64,000 nucleotides of DNA from Climacium dendroides. Lineage: Eukaryota > Streptophyta > Bryopsida > Hypnales > Climaciaceae. The stretch spans positions 4,526,001 through 4,590,000 of the forward strand of contig OX467085.1 in the NCBI GenBank assembly GCA_950106755.1, in the 5' to 3' direction. This document shows positions 10,750-22,769 of the stretch, piece by piece (the stretch's first letter is position 1; each line of letters starts with the position of its first letter). Both the position numbers and the translations under genes were made by a program. The notes beneath the pieces were generated by a model. It saw only the letters and a list, made by a program, of their open reading frames with translations, was not told the origin of the DNA and did no database searches.

Positions 10750-11911
10750 CTCCCTCTCTTGCTCCCTTGCTTCCTTCCTTGATTCCTATCATTTGGCCAC
10801 AGGTTTCTTTAGCTTCAACCTCATGTTTTTGCCTTTATCCCCTAATTGTCCAAGGCATCGAATTTTCGTGTTTCAAATATTGTGATGTTGAATAAAGCCT
10901 TAAGAATCAATTTTCTTTTCCTATGTGATCTCTAACGTGTCTAGTTTGAATTTGTACAGTTACAATTCAAAAAAAATTGATTGAACTTATCAAAATGTTG
11001 GCTTTTGTTCAATTTCAAGCAAATCTTGAGAAGCTAAAAACAAGCCTTAAGCATTTAGGATTAAATGTTTTCTTTTGCATCAAATGTTTTATTTAAAATT
11101 TCATTTCAAATACTTCTTAAGCACCATTCATTCCAAAAGCATGGTTATAGTCTTCATCAATATTTTTTTAAAACAAATTCAACCATAGGATTCTTTGGTT
11201 AACTTGTTCAAGTACATTGTTCTAAGATTATAAAATGACTTTTACTACCAATTGCAAGTTCAATGTACTAAAAGTTAACTTTAAATGTAGGCTTCACTAA
11301 CACTTCTAAAAGGTAAAGGCTTTTGTATTTCAACATTTTTAGAAAAGAAATATGTATGTGTTATAACTTGTCCATGTAGTCAATATGTTGGAAAAGTCAA
11401 TATGTTCAAAAACCTTCCAAATTTCTTTTCACATATGAAATCTAAAAAGTTGGTCACCCCCAAAATATATGAGGTTATAAGGCCCAACATGCACAACCCC
11501 AATCAATTTATGGCTTTCCAAAATCTATTCTACAATTTTTTAAAATGAATTTCTTATGTGATTTTTTTCCCACAATCTAGTGTATTTGAGGCTCATTTCC
11601 AAGAACCCTCAATACTACGTGAAGTCAAGATTGAAATGGGTAGCCTTGCACAAAATCTTGAATAGAAAAATCATAATCATCTATTTTAAAAATCGGATTT
11701 TTAATGGTAAAATGAAACTTCAATTATAGTTTTGCAAAAAAATAAACTACTAGAAATAGAAAGTTGGTTAGGTTTTATTTACCTTCACAATATTTGAAAC
11801 TTGAAAATTTGGTGCCTTGAACGATTAAGGGTTAAAGACAAAGACACAAGGTTGAGGTTGAAAAAATCCGTGGCCAAAGGATAAGAGTCAAGGAAGGGAG
11901 CAAGGGAGCAA
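10750..11911. repeat. Inverted pair of a dispersed repeat
   Basis: The plus-strand segment 10750-10890 (TTGCTCCCTTGCTTCC, TTTGGCCACAGG, TTTCAAATATTGTGA) reappears inverted at about 11790-11911. From there the inverted copy continues to 11400 and matches the reverse complement of 7740-8030. Between them (10900-11400) I see only AT-rich non-coding sequence. The inverted right copy abuts the start of the CCGGA-rich retroelement copy 1, so one of the two elements probably inserted next to or into the other. Confidence 0.6.
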
Positions 11912-13320
11912 TCGGTGCCCCGGCCAAAGACTATTCCGGTGATGAAGGTAGTTCCGGAGATTCCGACAGAGGAGGATCGGTTGAGGCGTCTGCGGGAGAA
12001 CCTCACCAACATGGGGTGTGACGGACTCCTGGAGGTGCTGTGGGGAATCCGTCAGAGGAGCCTCCCGCACTGGAGCCACAGAAAGAAGTTCCAGAGTAGA
12101 AGATGGAGACCAGACCAACTCCGGAAGACGTCCGACCTTCCATGCAACTGGTGGGGCCAGTACGACCGCACACTGTGGCTACTCAGGCCGAGGCCGGACC
12201 CTCCAGAACTAGGAGGATAGAGATAGAGGAGGAAGATCGGACCACCATGCGGTTGGGAGGGACGCCTTTGGAAGACATCCAAGAGATGGCTCAGCACCTG
12301 GTGTGGCGAGCGGATGACCTCACCCAGATCTACAAGAACTACGATGGAACTCTCAACCGGGTGTACCGGAAGATGGTACTAACCGACCGAAATGCCATCT
12401 TCCGAAGGACGGATGCTTTGATAACGGCGGAACAACAAAATGGCCTCCTCATCGAAGAACGGAAGAGGTTGGTGACGGAGTTGGGAACGTTGCGCGTCGA
12501 GAACCGGACGTTGCGGGACTAAGTTCGGGACTCAGAATCCAGATGTGTGGATTTGGAGAGCACTCTTCGCACAGTCCAAGAAACGGCCCGGTTCACAGAA
12601 GAGGACCATCGCCGGCAGATAGCGGCCCTATGTTAAGGAGTAGTTCGGCTCCGGAGCTCTTTGGACGTACCGGCGGATTATATCAACAAGGCCCGGCTAT
12701 TTGAAGCCAACCTCGATGCAACCGCCAGCTCAAGCCGGGTCCCTATCGTCAAATGCTTGTTAGAGCAGGTGAAACGGATGGATGCATCTCGGACTGAGAT
12801 GAGGGAGATGATGGAGTTTTTGACTCCTACCGAATCAGATCCGGTACCTCAGTCTCCCCCGTCCGCGCAAACCTTGGTGGTTCCGGAAAGCAGCAATCCT
12901 ATAGTTACGGAACCTATAGTTACGGAAGTTTCACCGGTGGTATTAGTGAATCCGGAACTTTTACCACTAGCCGGAAGACCCAAAGGAGTGGACTAGGGAG
13001 CCGTGGTACCTCAGGGAAGCAAAAACCTACTTCCGGTGACTCCGACCATCGACTTGACGGGTGCTTCTCTGGAAGTTCACGCCAGTCAGACGGTACAGTC
13101 TTCTCCGCGTCATAAGAAGACCCAGAAGGATTCCCGGGGGAGTCCGGACGTTCAGGTAGTCGGGACCCGGAGTGTAGACAGAGACACCAATATCGTGGAA
13201 GTCCAAAGATGGGGCCAAAGGGGTCCGAATCTGTTTTCTCCGGAGAGTAGCCGGAAGGAGGTAAAGTTGGATCTTCTAAAGGACTATGTTCCTCCCAAGG
13301 ATCCGGATTTCAAAGAATAA
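11912..13320 (+). pseudogene. Coiled-coil protein of CCGGA-rich retroelement family, copy 1
   Basis: From about 12058 to 13320 one frame is kept, interrupted by four nonsense codons (TAG near 12100, TAA 12520, TAA 12634, TAG 12994). The protein has an acidic, proline-rich N-terminus and a central heptad-like helical region (EERKRLVTELGTLRVENRTL). It then has the block INKARLFEANLD followed by a second helical stretch, and a Pro/Ser-rich tail. The 'KAxLF' block recurs in copies 2 (TKAKLFDDEVH) and 3 (VNKAKLYDEGIH), which defines the family. I found no protease, reverse transcriptase or integrase. The gag-like N-terminal half seen in copy 3 is missing here, so copy 1 is 5'-truncated. Function is unknown. 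A structural (gag-like) role is inference. Confidence 0.55.
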
Positions 13321-14500
13321 TGTGCAGTAGTGTAGTATAGCGGCAGTATCGGAGTTCGGCCGTCAAAGCCGGATTTATAGGATTTAGGATTTTCCGGAAA
13401 TCTAGCAGACCAGTAAGAATGTTTTGTAGGATTTTTAGGATGATGTTAGTCTTAGTATAAGTAGGAGTTTTGATGGCCTTTCTGGTCATTCACAACCATC
13501 TCATAGTTTCAGCATTGTACCTTTTTCTAAGCTTAATTCTAAGGGTTTGGAGTATACATTCTCTTATCTTTCTCGTACACGGTCTATGTTTGTGGGAGGT
13601 GTGGGTCTGTTCTTGCGTTTCCAGAACTGAGAACTTACCTTATGTAGCAAGAGTCGATTTCGTGAGAGTATCCGGATGTACTAACTTGAGGGGGAGATCA
13701 ACCGGATGGTTCCAGCAGTAGTGTTAGTGTAGTACTGCTCGGATGCCGGTATAGCCTGCGTGTAGGATACAGCCTTAGGTGAAAGGGGTGTCCGAGAGGC
13801 TGCTAGCCACTTTCATGTACGAAAGTGTTGCAAGACGTGCCCAAATTACGGATTGCCGGAATTCCCCGTAAGAACAGAGTCAAGCCCCAGCGCAAGCCGA
13901 AGAGAGTACAGAAAAAACCACCCAGTCGATAGGAGGCTCAATACTCGGTTAAAGGTTAGAATGTCGTTGTAGTTCTTGACTGTCCCTGTGTGACCTAATC
14001 CGGAAGGCCTTCCGGATTTGTGAGGCGACGAAACAAGAGGACACTTCCGGTCCCTTAAGAGTTAGGTTAGTATTAGAGAGAGAGAGAAAGAGAGCATGTT
14101 TCCGGACACGGTAAGCATCCGGACGGTGGATCTGGCCACTCGTCATCCAAACCCAGGGATCCCGGAAGGGGCACTGAAACGATTTCCGGATTCTTCCGGA
14201 ACCCATCCGGCACTAATGTCCAAAGTAGTCTGACGGAGAAGAAAGTGACTACTTAGATTAGGATAGCCTATAAATCTGTAATCCACAAGTCCTCGTGGAA
14301 ACGATTCCGGAGCGGTTTACTCTAAGTAGGCCCTTGGTGTGAATTAAGGGCTAACTAGAGGAATACTGGTCCGACTAATCGCTACAAGCATTGTTATTCT
14401 ATCTCTCATGCGGCCTCTCTGACAATATGCTCCGCGTATCTGCAGTGCACATCATTTGAATTTGTATCTTCTGAATTTTACGTAATCCAGTTGTCGAACA
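13321..14500 (+). mobile_element. 3' region of CCGGA-rich retroelement, copy 1
   Basis: This is non-coding sequence dense in CCGGA/TCCGG motifs. It shares landmarks, in the same order relative to the coding region, with the 3' regions of copies 2 and 3. One is GTCGTTGTAGT near 13963 followed by GTGTGACCTAATCCGG (copies 2 and 3 have ACTACAACGAC on the plus strand near 46890 and 58254). The other is a CCTCGTGG-type block at about 14292. These conserved non-coding landmarks argue for a mobile family rather than chance base composition. Terminal repeats were not delimited. Confidence 0.55.
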
Positions 14501-14518
14501 GTGGAGAGTACGCGGATT

Positions 14519-14722
14519 TCATAGGGTGATTGGAAACGTCTTGTTCGCTACTTGTAATTTTCTGTAGATTTTGAGGTCTTTCAGTGTTTTCATTTCGGAT
14601 ATGGGACTTATTGCGATCAACTCGGCAAGGCTTTGCGTCACATTCCATGGTTCATGGTGTGGTTTGTGGAAATGAAATCCCCGAATACCTGCCGCATTTT
14701 CAGGATGATCACTAAATAACAT
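14519..14722 (-). CDS. Short unrecognised ORF at palindrome array B
   Basis: A 67-codon minus-strand frame (starting MLFSDHPENAAGIRG, containing HKPHHEPWNVTQS) starts 36 bases from the first palindrome of array B. It points away from the array, as the ParB-like gene does at array A. It could be the remains of a gene diverging from the DUF7869-type gene. The His/Pro-rich block is vaguely like the C-terminal parts of amino-methyltransferases, but I cannot support a family. It may be spurious. Confidence 0.25.
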   Translation of the reverse strand: MLFSDHPENAAGIRGFHFHKPHHEPWNVTQSLAELIAISPISEMKTLKDLKIYRKLQVANKTFPITL

Positions 14723-14758
14723 AATATGAGAAACCTCCGTGAATTACGCGAACGAACT

Positions 14759-15492
14759 TCCACTCGACCCGAGTTAAAGTATGAGTACATCATTCGACAA
14801 GAATCGTGTTACAGGAGGAATTTCAACTCGACCCGAGTTAAAGTATTAGTACATCATTTGACGAGAACTGTATTACAAGAGGAATTTCAACTCGACCCGA
14901 GTTAAATCATATAAAAGGAAATTATTTAATCTCACGTCTACTTGATAGAGGACAAAAGTAACTGTAATTTTGAGATATACTAATAGAACCGTTATTTTCT
15001 ATTTAACTCGAGTCGAGTTGACTTTGTTTTACCTTTAGGGCATGGTGTCTTGTTTCAGAAATGACTAAATATCTATGGTCATATGGAACCATATGAACTT
15101 TGATATTTAGTCATCCATGAAATTCTGCAATGTTACATTGTATCTAATCGTTTAAGTACTTTATCTCGTATCGAGTTAAATGCGAAGGGTCGGGCTGAAG
15201 TATATTTTAGATAAAATTCTTCTCGCGGAAGATATCATGTGCTCTCAATCCTAGTTCATTTAACTCGAATCGAGTTAAAGATTTCAGATTGCATGTTCAC
15301 TTTCATCAAACTGATTTCTTGATTAACTGACCTGAAATAATCGATTACTGATTTCGTCCGTAGGATATTTTAATGTTCTGTATATCTTGCCCTCGTAAGA
15401 TCAATCATCGATGCCCTCTAAGTTAACTCGATTCTAGTTAAAGCTCAGTATCTTACAAGGTCGTTACTTATAGTTAACTCGAGTCGAGTTAA
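14759..15492. repeat. 19-bp palindrome array, cluster B (eight sites)
   Basis: Sites lie at 14759-14777, 14823-14841, 14887-14905, 15003-15021, 15161-15179, 15260-15278, 15423-15441 and 15474-15492. Sites at 15260 and 15474 have perfect arms (TTAACTCGA, one base, TCGAGTTAA). The first three sit exactly 64 bp apart as a tandem repeat. The later spacings are irregular (116, 158, 99, 163, 51 bp), so the conserved part is the site and not the spacer. The array ends about 80 bp before the start of the DUF7869-type gene, where one expects promoter or transposase-binding sites. Confidence 0.85.
15061..15118. repeat. Hairpin within array B
   Basis: TGACTAAATATC near 15062 pairs with GATATTTAGTCA ending near 15115. 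Further pairing of CATATGG/CCATATG lies inside. It lies between the fourth and fifth palindromes. It may be a regulatory stem or a small fold-back remnant. Confidence 0.6.
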
Positions 15493-15575
15493 GTATATTC
15501 ATCCACACGGTGATATCAAATGATTCAATATTAGTATCCATGTCTAATAAATTGTTAATTTCACGCATAGTTGAT

Positions 15576-18407
15576 ATGGCTGCTCGCGATCATCCTTTGC
15601 AGGAGTACTCTTCTGATGAAGGAGAGATTGAGATTGATCCAATACAAGACATCGTCATTCCAGATTGTGACGGTATCCCTCGAAGACTATGGATCACGAA
15701 AATTGTTGTCCTCCATAACTCTGATGGGGAAGTGGTTGCTAAGGGAATCTGTCATAGCGTGAATTCCGAACATGTTGTAGGTAGCAATGGTCCCCTTGGA
15801 GACTCGCTTGTCGCTATTCAAATATCAAAATTGCTACGGCCTACTAAAGTTCCTGAAGACTGGAAGTACTCACTTCATGCTTGGCCCATTGATCGAGTGT
15901 TTTTAAATGGGGCCTGCCTTAATGACCACGAGATTTGAGACCAATATAATCGTCTACAAGCAAGACTGTCACAGGGGTCCTCCTCAAGTGCAAGACCATA
16001 CACAAGCTCCGTCAGGATTCCTCCACCTCAGGCTCCTGTTAGAGCATACACTCTACTTAGCCAAGAGTCTATCAATTTAATATCGAGCAAGACGTGCTGC
16101 CCCGGAAACTGTGTCCAACCTTTTTCAAGAGAAAAGATTCGGGCTTTCTGTGAACGTATGTACCACAAGACAACCTTTGAATTCCGATACCACATGAAGT
16201 TGGATGTTCATCGACAAGTTCACCGTAATGCTCAGGGGAAGAGGGTGGTCACTCTCGAAGGGATTGATGTTTGTATGGCAGCATGGCGGCATATTGCAGG
16301 TGTCTCCGAATCCACCTTCCACCGTTTCCAAGGATATGCTGCAAGAGGTGAACAAGCTCAACTACATGGAAATTTGGGAACGTAGAAGGCTTGAAAGCAT
16401 TCTTTGCAAGCCCTTGCGACATTGAAGTGTGTGCTTGAGAAGTCAGCTGACCACATGCCGCACCGCACGCACACCCTTTCGTCTGAGGAGAAGGTGGTGT
16501 CTAAGATTCTATCCGCCACCTTCACTTGGAAAAATACGCTACCCGAGGTCAACGCAGCAAATGCTGTGTTTGGGTTGAAAGAAGTTTCTCCATCAAATAT
16601 CTGCAAAATTAGGAAATTGAATTTTCCTGAATACTCAGTGAAGAAACCCGGAGATAATTTTGCTCGTTGCTCTGATTGTGATAGATATCATGAACAAAGA
16701 AGAATTGCCCCCATTGGATTACGACGGAAGTGGGACCACCTATTGGAAAAACACAATGCTTGTGCTCGAGCTCATCAAGATCTATACTATACCAATCGGT
16801 ACAGGTCGAGCGCCTACCCTAATGAATGCCTTACGATCATGCATGATAAAATGGATCATGCAAAAACAGCATCTCTTGTGTTTTCACACAAAAGCAAACA
16901 ACTTGACGGCCTCACAAAGTTGCCGGTATCAGTGACTGGAATGATTGCTCATGGGCACGGTGACGTCCGTTATGCTCATTACGGTCTTGATATCTTCTTA
17001 CACGATTCTAACTACACGGTGGGGTCGTTTGCAAAGCTATTGCGAGACCTTGAACTTCCTCCAAAGTATTCCTCCCGGGAGTTGTTTGTTGGATCGGGCT
17101 CAGCTCCATTATTTGAAGCAGTGTTGAAAGGGTTTGAAATGTGTACGTCGTTACTTCGGCCACCGCCCGAAGTCCCTATTGCAGCCGTTCCCCTTCCTCC
17201 GGTTTTAAACGTTCAAATGGACAATGCCACTGGTGACAACAAGAATCGTTATGTCTTTGCGTTTTGGTCCCTTTTAATAGTGAAGAAGATTTTCCGGGAG
17301 ATTTACGTGAATTTCATGTTAGTTGGTCATACACATGACGACATTGATGCTTTGTTTGGAAGATGGAGCATGCAATTGAAGAAGGAAACTTTCCCTACCA
17401 TCCCAGCTCTCATGAAATCCTTCATGGATGTAGATTCTGTGCCTACAATTCCACACTTGATTGAGGAGGTACCTGATTTCAAAGCCTTTATAGAAGGCTC
17501 CATTTTGGAAGGGGACGAAGCACTTGTTGGCCATACAAAGGCACAACAATTCAAGTTCTACCTCAACTCGGCAGGTGTTCCAATCATGAAGTATAAGAGG
17601 TATTGTACGGATAGTGATTGGCTTCCAGAAGAAGGGAGAATCAAATTATGGCGAGAAGACTCTGAAGGACGAATTCTATGGCCTCGTGGTGAGCCCATCC
17701 CAGTTGACTACGTTCCCATGCAGGGCGTGGAGGACATCTCAAAAGGGATGTCAGGGTTCATCAAATATTGGGAGGCATTATGCAACGAAGACGAGAGTGG
17801 AGAGTATAGGAGATGCTTCGAGCATTTGTTGTTCTATTGGCGTGCAGTGAAAGCATGCTTGGTGCAACCCATAGTACCATTCGAGACATTGAAGGATGGT
17901 TTCTGGCCTTCTACACGAGTGGAAGCCATTGTAGAGGACGAACTTGATGACAATGGTGACGTTCATGAAGAATTTGCTGAGGACAATGTCTTTGTGGGGC
18001 AACACCGTGATCGGCCATTGCCATCTTTCCGAGTGGGACGTGATGTTCAAAAAGACTTTTTTGTCGCCCTTCGACCGGCTGAAGGTGATACAAAGCCCGT
18101 TTGGATTGCTAGAGCTTTGTCTGACCCATTCACAAATCCGAAGCATCCAAATTGTATCTTGATTCAATATTTTTGGCCCACGGCAAGAGGCCAAAATGTT
18201 CAAGACTTTTACACTGGTTGGGACTCTACGAAGGGATTGCGTTGGAAAGTGGACGAGACCCAAGAACCTATTTGGGAAGATACGAATTCCCTCATCACAG
18301 CATGGAGGTCGAAGGTCAAGAAGGATACAATAGAGTGTGTCCTTAGAATCCCTGTAGCACAAGTTCATGTCATCAACGGGAATTTGTCTTCGTACAATTC
18401 CGATTGA
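15576..18407 (+). pseudogene. DUF7869-type transposase-like protein, three nonsense codons
   Basis: From ATG 15576 one frame runs 944 codons to TGA 18405-18407 with no frameshift. It is broken by TGA 15936, TAG 16383 and TGA 16392. The part from 16404 is open for 667 codons. It includes a CCPGNC cysteine block, then RVVTLEGIDVCMAAW, SADHMPHRT and KKPGDNFARCSDCD. Candidate acidic catalytic blocks follow: MHDKMDHAKTA (about 16845), NVQMDNATGDNKN (about 17210) and GHTHDDIDALFGRW (about 17325). These blocks are diagnostic, from my knowledge, of the plant DUF7869 family, an RNase H-like DDE-type group found with mobile elements. The role as transposase is inference from the acidic triad and context. 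The palindrome array B lies directly upstream. The 3' end has no copy of the palindrome within 850 bp. Confidence 0.75.
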
Positions 18408-19264
18408 ACATGTACTAATGGTAGTGGAGTCAGTTTATTGTATTTGAAGTTCAGTTTAGTAGTTATTACCCTATAGTAATGGTATTGTATAACCATATAC
18501 AATTTTCTATGATTTATTAGTGTGTGTTGTAGAGTACATTGTGTGGATTGGATTTCATAGTTCTTTATTAGGATTACTTCTATATTTTGTGTGTTATTAC
18601 TTGCATAGCAAAGTGTAACTAATACTAATAGTATTAAAAAAAAATTCATATTATACATGTGGCAATCTATATGATGGCATCATTTCAATATTAATTCACT
18701 TTGTATGTCATTGATTTTTAAAAGAACATTCACTTTGTATGTCATTGACTTGAAAAAAATTGTAGTGGGTGGGACCACTTTTTATTTTGTTAACATATCA
18801 AGCACTTGTCACAATACGGATAGGGGGCCGGCTGGTTGTTACAACTTTCCTGCCACTGAAGTTCACTTAGCAACATCAAGTCATGTATATCTCATAACTG
18901 CTCATACGAGTACAATGAAAATCGAATTCGGACCACCTGAATGAGATAAATAGCTTTTTACAACCAACCATCCAGCTCATGACTTGGTGTTGAGAAAGGA
19001 CCATTCATTGCATTTATACAAGAAGACATATTATCAATGTCACTAATAATTTGTCAAATACGCCCCAAACAGATGAAACTATCATTATAATGGAAATTAG
19101 GACTACAAAATGACAAATTCAATTATCCATCACTTAAATTTTCCTAAACGCAAATTCAATTTTCTGGTCAGAAAATGAACAATATTATTTTGGGAGGTCC
19201 CCAATCTCCCAAAATAATGAATATGATGTTCATTCATTTAGTAGACTTTGTATACAAAGATTAA
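18408..19264. other. Non-coding, with small direct repeat and hairpin
   Basis: No gene seen. TTCACTTTGTATGTCATTGA occurs twice (about 18697 and 18730). A short hairpin at about 19185-19217 has arms ATTATTTTGGGAG and CTCCCAAAATAAT. The mariner-like element begins at 19267. Confidence 0.6.
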
Positions 19265-21096
19265 TACTCCCTTTGTTTCTTAATAAGAAGTTAACGCGCT
19301 AATGTGATAGGGAACGCGCTTTCCTTAAAGCCAACACACGTTTTGAAGAGGGAAGGCCGTTATGCAAGGAGTGCAAAGAGTATTTATAATTCTTTGTCAC
19401 AGAGCGCCTCCTCTGTCACGAAGATTCATATGCATAGCTATTGCAATCCATTTCTTTGATTTTTCATGGCTCTAGAATCACTTCATGATGGCAATTCAAA
19501 TTGTGAGCATGTTGTCGAAGCACTACAACTTGTCTTGACCAACAATGCTTACATTTGTGAAGAGTCGATTTCTTGTGCTCCTTTGCAACCCATTCCAGTG
19601 ATTGTGGTGATCAACACGCAAAAGAAGGCAAACTTGACAAACGAGCAATGCCAAGCAGTCATCGAGTTCCTTTTAGCTAGGCAGAAGAAGTCAGACAAGA
19701 GCAGTCTACTCAAATACGGTGCCTTAAAGTCAACTGTTGAAAAGTTTGGGATCAGAGCGGAGGCAATTAGTATGATTTGAAAACGAGTAGTGCAATCTTG
19801 GGAGGAGGGCAATATTGTCGCAAATGTGTCATCCCACAAGCGTGGTCATGTCGGTCGCAAGAAGCTTGATCTAGATAGCAACAATGTGAAGGCAATTCCC
19901 CTACATTTATGACAAAACATGCGATCCTTGGCATTCCAGCTTGGTGTTTCTGCTGCCACTATTCATTGCCGCACTGGAAAAGGTGAGTTGATGCCGCACA
20001 CAAATGCTATCAAGCCTTACTTGATTGATGCGAATAAAATGGAGCACTTAAAGTTTTGCCTAGGCATGCTAGATCTAGGAGCACCCGAGAAATTCTATGA
20101 CATGATGGACCATCTTCACATAGACGAGAAGTGGTTCTACATCACGAAGACGAACACCAGGTATTACTTGGCGCTTGGCAAAGAGCCACCTCATTGCACT
20201 TGCAAAAGTAAGCAATTCATTACAAAAGTGATGTTCATGGCTGTAGTAGAGAGGCTACGATTTGACTCGTATAGATCTTGTTTGTTCCATGGCAAGATTG
20301 GAATCTTTCCTTTCATTTACAAAGAGCGTGCCAAGCGTGGAAGCAAGAATCGTTCGGCGGGTACGTTGGAGACGAAGCCCATCCAATCAGTTTGTAAAGA
20401 TGAAATGTGTAAGATGTTCATAGAGAACATCTTATCTGCGATTAGAGCGAAATGGCCACATAACTACACTAAAATTGGTAAATAGTGTTGGGTGATAATT
20501 AGTGTCATTCCCTGGTTTTTACCCCCAACACTATTTTCCAACTTATGTGTAAATAGTGTTGGGCACTTAATTTATGCCGCCTAAATCTGGCCCTACCTTG
20601 GAAACCTCAATTTCGGGAACCACAATTTCTGCCGCCCACCCCCGAAATCTTGGCCTTCCCTGGAAACTTTACTTTTGGTCTTCTCTCTCGCCGTGGAAGT
20701 TTTCTCTTTCCCTGGAATTTTTGTTTTTTGTTTGTTTGCTTCGCAGCAATTCATCCCTTCCCTGGCGCACTACAATTTTAGCCCATTGTGGTATTTCGTT
20801 TTGGTTAGCCTTTGCCCCTCCATTCGCAATTTCAGTTTTGAGTTTGAGTTTTCCTTGGGAGCGCAAGGCAGTTTTGGAGGGCTCCTTGAAAATTTCAACC
20901 CGCATTGTGAGCTTTACGGGGGGTGGGTGGGTTATAGTCCGCCGATTCCCGCCGACTCCATTGCCGCTTGAATTTGAATTTGAATCTTTCGGTGCCCCTA
21001 ACTTTCAATTGAGGTATGCAATTCAACTTTTCATTACACCATTGGATTTCTCTTCCTCTCTTCTATTTACTGTGAAAGATTGTTTTTTTTTCTAGC

Positions 21097-22607
21097 ATGG
21101 ACCGCCCTCCGCTTGCTGATCTCAATGCCTCTCCTCGACGCCTCCAACAAGTTTCCAGCATTGCAACTCGACGAGCTGTCACTGCTTGGATGGGGGAGGA
21201 CGTCGTCATTCATGGTGAGCATGGCCTAAATGTTCGCGTAATTCAAGCATTTTCAGAACATTTCCGTGGATAGCGCCCTGCCAACCTTGTAAAAGTCGGA
21301 CGATGGTGGCAACAACGCCACCAATTCGATGAGGACAATGCAGAAAATGCAGCCCAAGTCACTGCATTTTCGTGCAGTCGCAACCGATTGGGCATAAGGC
21401 GGCGCCATTGTCCAAAAGCCAAACCAGGCCGAGGCAAGAAAAAAAGTGAATGGGTACAATATTTGTACCCACTTTTACTTGAAGAATTCAATCGCCTTCG
21501 AAAATCAGGTGTAAAGTTTTCTTCTCTTCTTCTTCGTGAGTTGGCCCTTTCCATTCTCGTAGCTCCCGAGTCCAATTTCACAGCCCAATCTATTGACTCA
21601 AAGGATAACATTTTGTTGGTTAACAAAATTACTCCGAATTGGGTCAATCAATTCATGGAGAACCACAACATAGTCCTCCTCTCCCAACGTGGCCGTTTGA
21701 CTTGTAGTCCTCAAAAAGAACTCTAAATCGAACAACAAACCGCCTATCATTTGGGGGTTTTGCAAAGGGGATTTGCATCCGGGGAATTTGATGAAAATCT
21801 AATGGAAAATCTGGATGAAACCCATTTTGTTGTCAATCTTGACAATGGACGCACTTTAGGGTTTCGGGGGGACACAACAGTCAAATATGCTGAAGTGGTT
21901 TCGGGTGGGGAGTCTATGACTATGGTGGTTTGTATTTCAGGAGGTCGGCGTGCTATGATAGAAGCTCCTATGCTCATTTTCACAAATGAAAATAGGAGCT
22001 ACCCTATACGAGGTCTAATTGATAATATTCCCGGGGTGTCTTATAGGTCGGGCCCTAAAGGGTGAATGGACCAAACCATCTTACCCGAATATTTTTTGGA
22101 AAATCGGGCATATCAAGCCGATCTTCATCACCGCATGAAGATCATATGGCTTGATAATTGTACCGGCCATACGGTGACCCCTAGGTTGGCTAATGTCCTA
22201 GCAGCCAAAAATACAGTCTTCAAATTTTTACCTCCTTGTTCTACTCACCTTTGCCAACCAACAGATACATTTTTGATTTCAAAGATCAAAGATGCATGGA
22301 CAAGACGGTGGGAAGCCAAAAAAATTCAGTTGATACAAGAAAATGCTTGGCAAAATGCACCCTGGGCAGATGGACAATGGTCAGGGAAGTTGACCAATCC
22401 AGGGAAACGTTTTTCCTACAATTGGCTGTTGATAGTATAGAAGATGTTAATAGAGAGGTGGATTGTGACAACATCTCCTATGCTAGAAAAGCAATGATTC
22501 GTTGTGGTTTGGCATTAGGACTTGATGGATCTTGGAGTGTTGGACAATTATTTCCACATCTCCAAGACATTATTGCAAAACATTTGCAATACTTCCAAGG
22601 GCAATAA
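21097..22607 (+). pseudogene. Pogo-type DDE_1 transposase, decayed
   Basis: From ATG 21097 the protein runs about 503 codons to TAA 22605. It has nonsense codons TAG 21271, TAA 21724 and TGA 22063, and one frameshift in a T run near 22415. Motifs in order: RPPLADLN at the N-terminus, a basic KPGRGKKKSEW segment, NKITPNWVNQFMENHNI (DNA-binding-like), LDETHFVVNLDNG (first Asp), IIWLDNCTGH (second Asp) and STHLCQPTDTFLISKIK (third Asp). It then ends with a conserved ISYARKAMIRCGLALGL block. These blocks match the DDE_1 superfamily (pogo, jerky, Tigger). The enzyme would move the 3.1-kb element that contains it. Assignment is by motif recognition. Confidence 0.85.
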
Positions 22608-22769
22608 CTGCCTAATTTAAATAGGGCAGTTTAGAAATCTTTTTTGCAGTTTTTACTATTTTTTCCCTTCAATTTCTAGCCTACAGCTACGACTATTATA
22701 TTGTACTTTTGACTCTTCCTATATTTTGCAATATACACACATTATGAAAAATTTCAGCATTTCACCATT

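Noticed and set aside
15936..16394. Alternative genetic code or programmed readthrough to explain in-frame stops
   Set aside because: TAA, TAG and TGA all interrupt frames, only in repeat-type genes, and the host PP2C gene uses a normal stop with no internal ones. Pseudogene decay is simpler.
15936..16394. U-to-C RNA editing removing the stops
   Set aside because: Such editing is known for organellar transcripts in some seedless plants and hornworts. This is a nuclear locus, so there is no reason to invoke it.
17778..18368. Minus-strand frame of 196 codons within the DUF7869-type gene
   Set aside because: Antisense shadow of the well-supported plus-strand coding frame, with no recognised domain.
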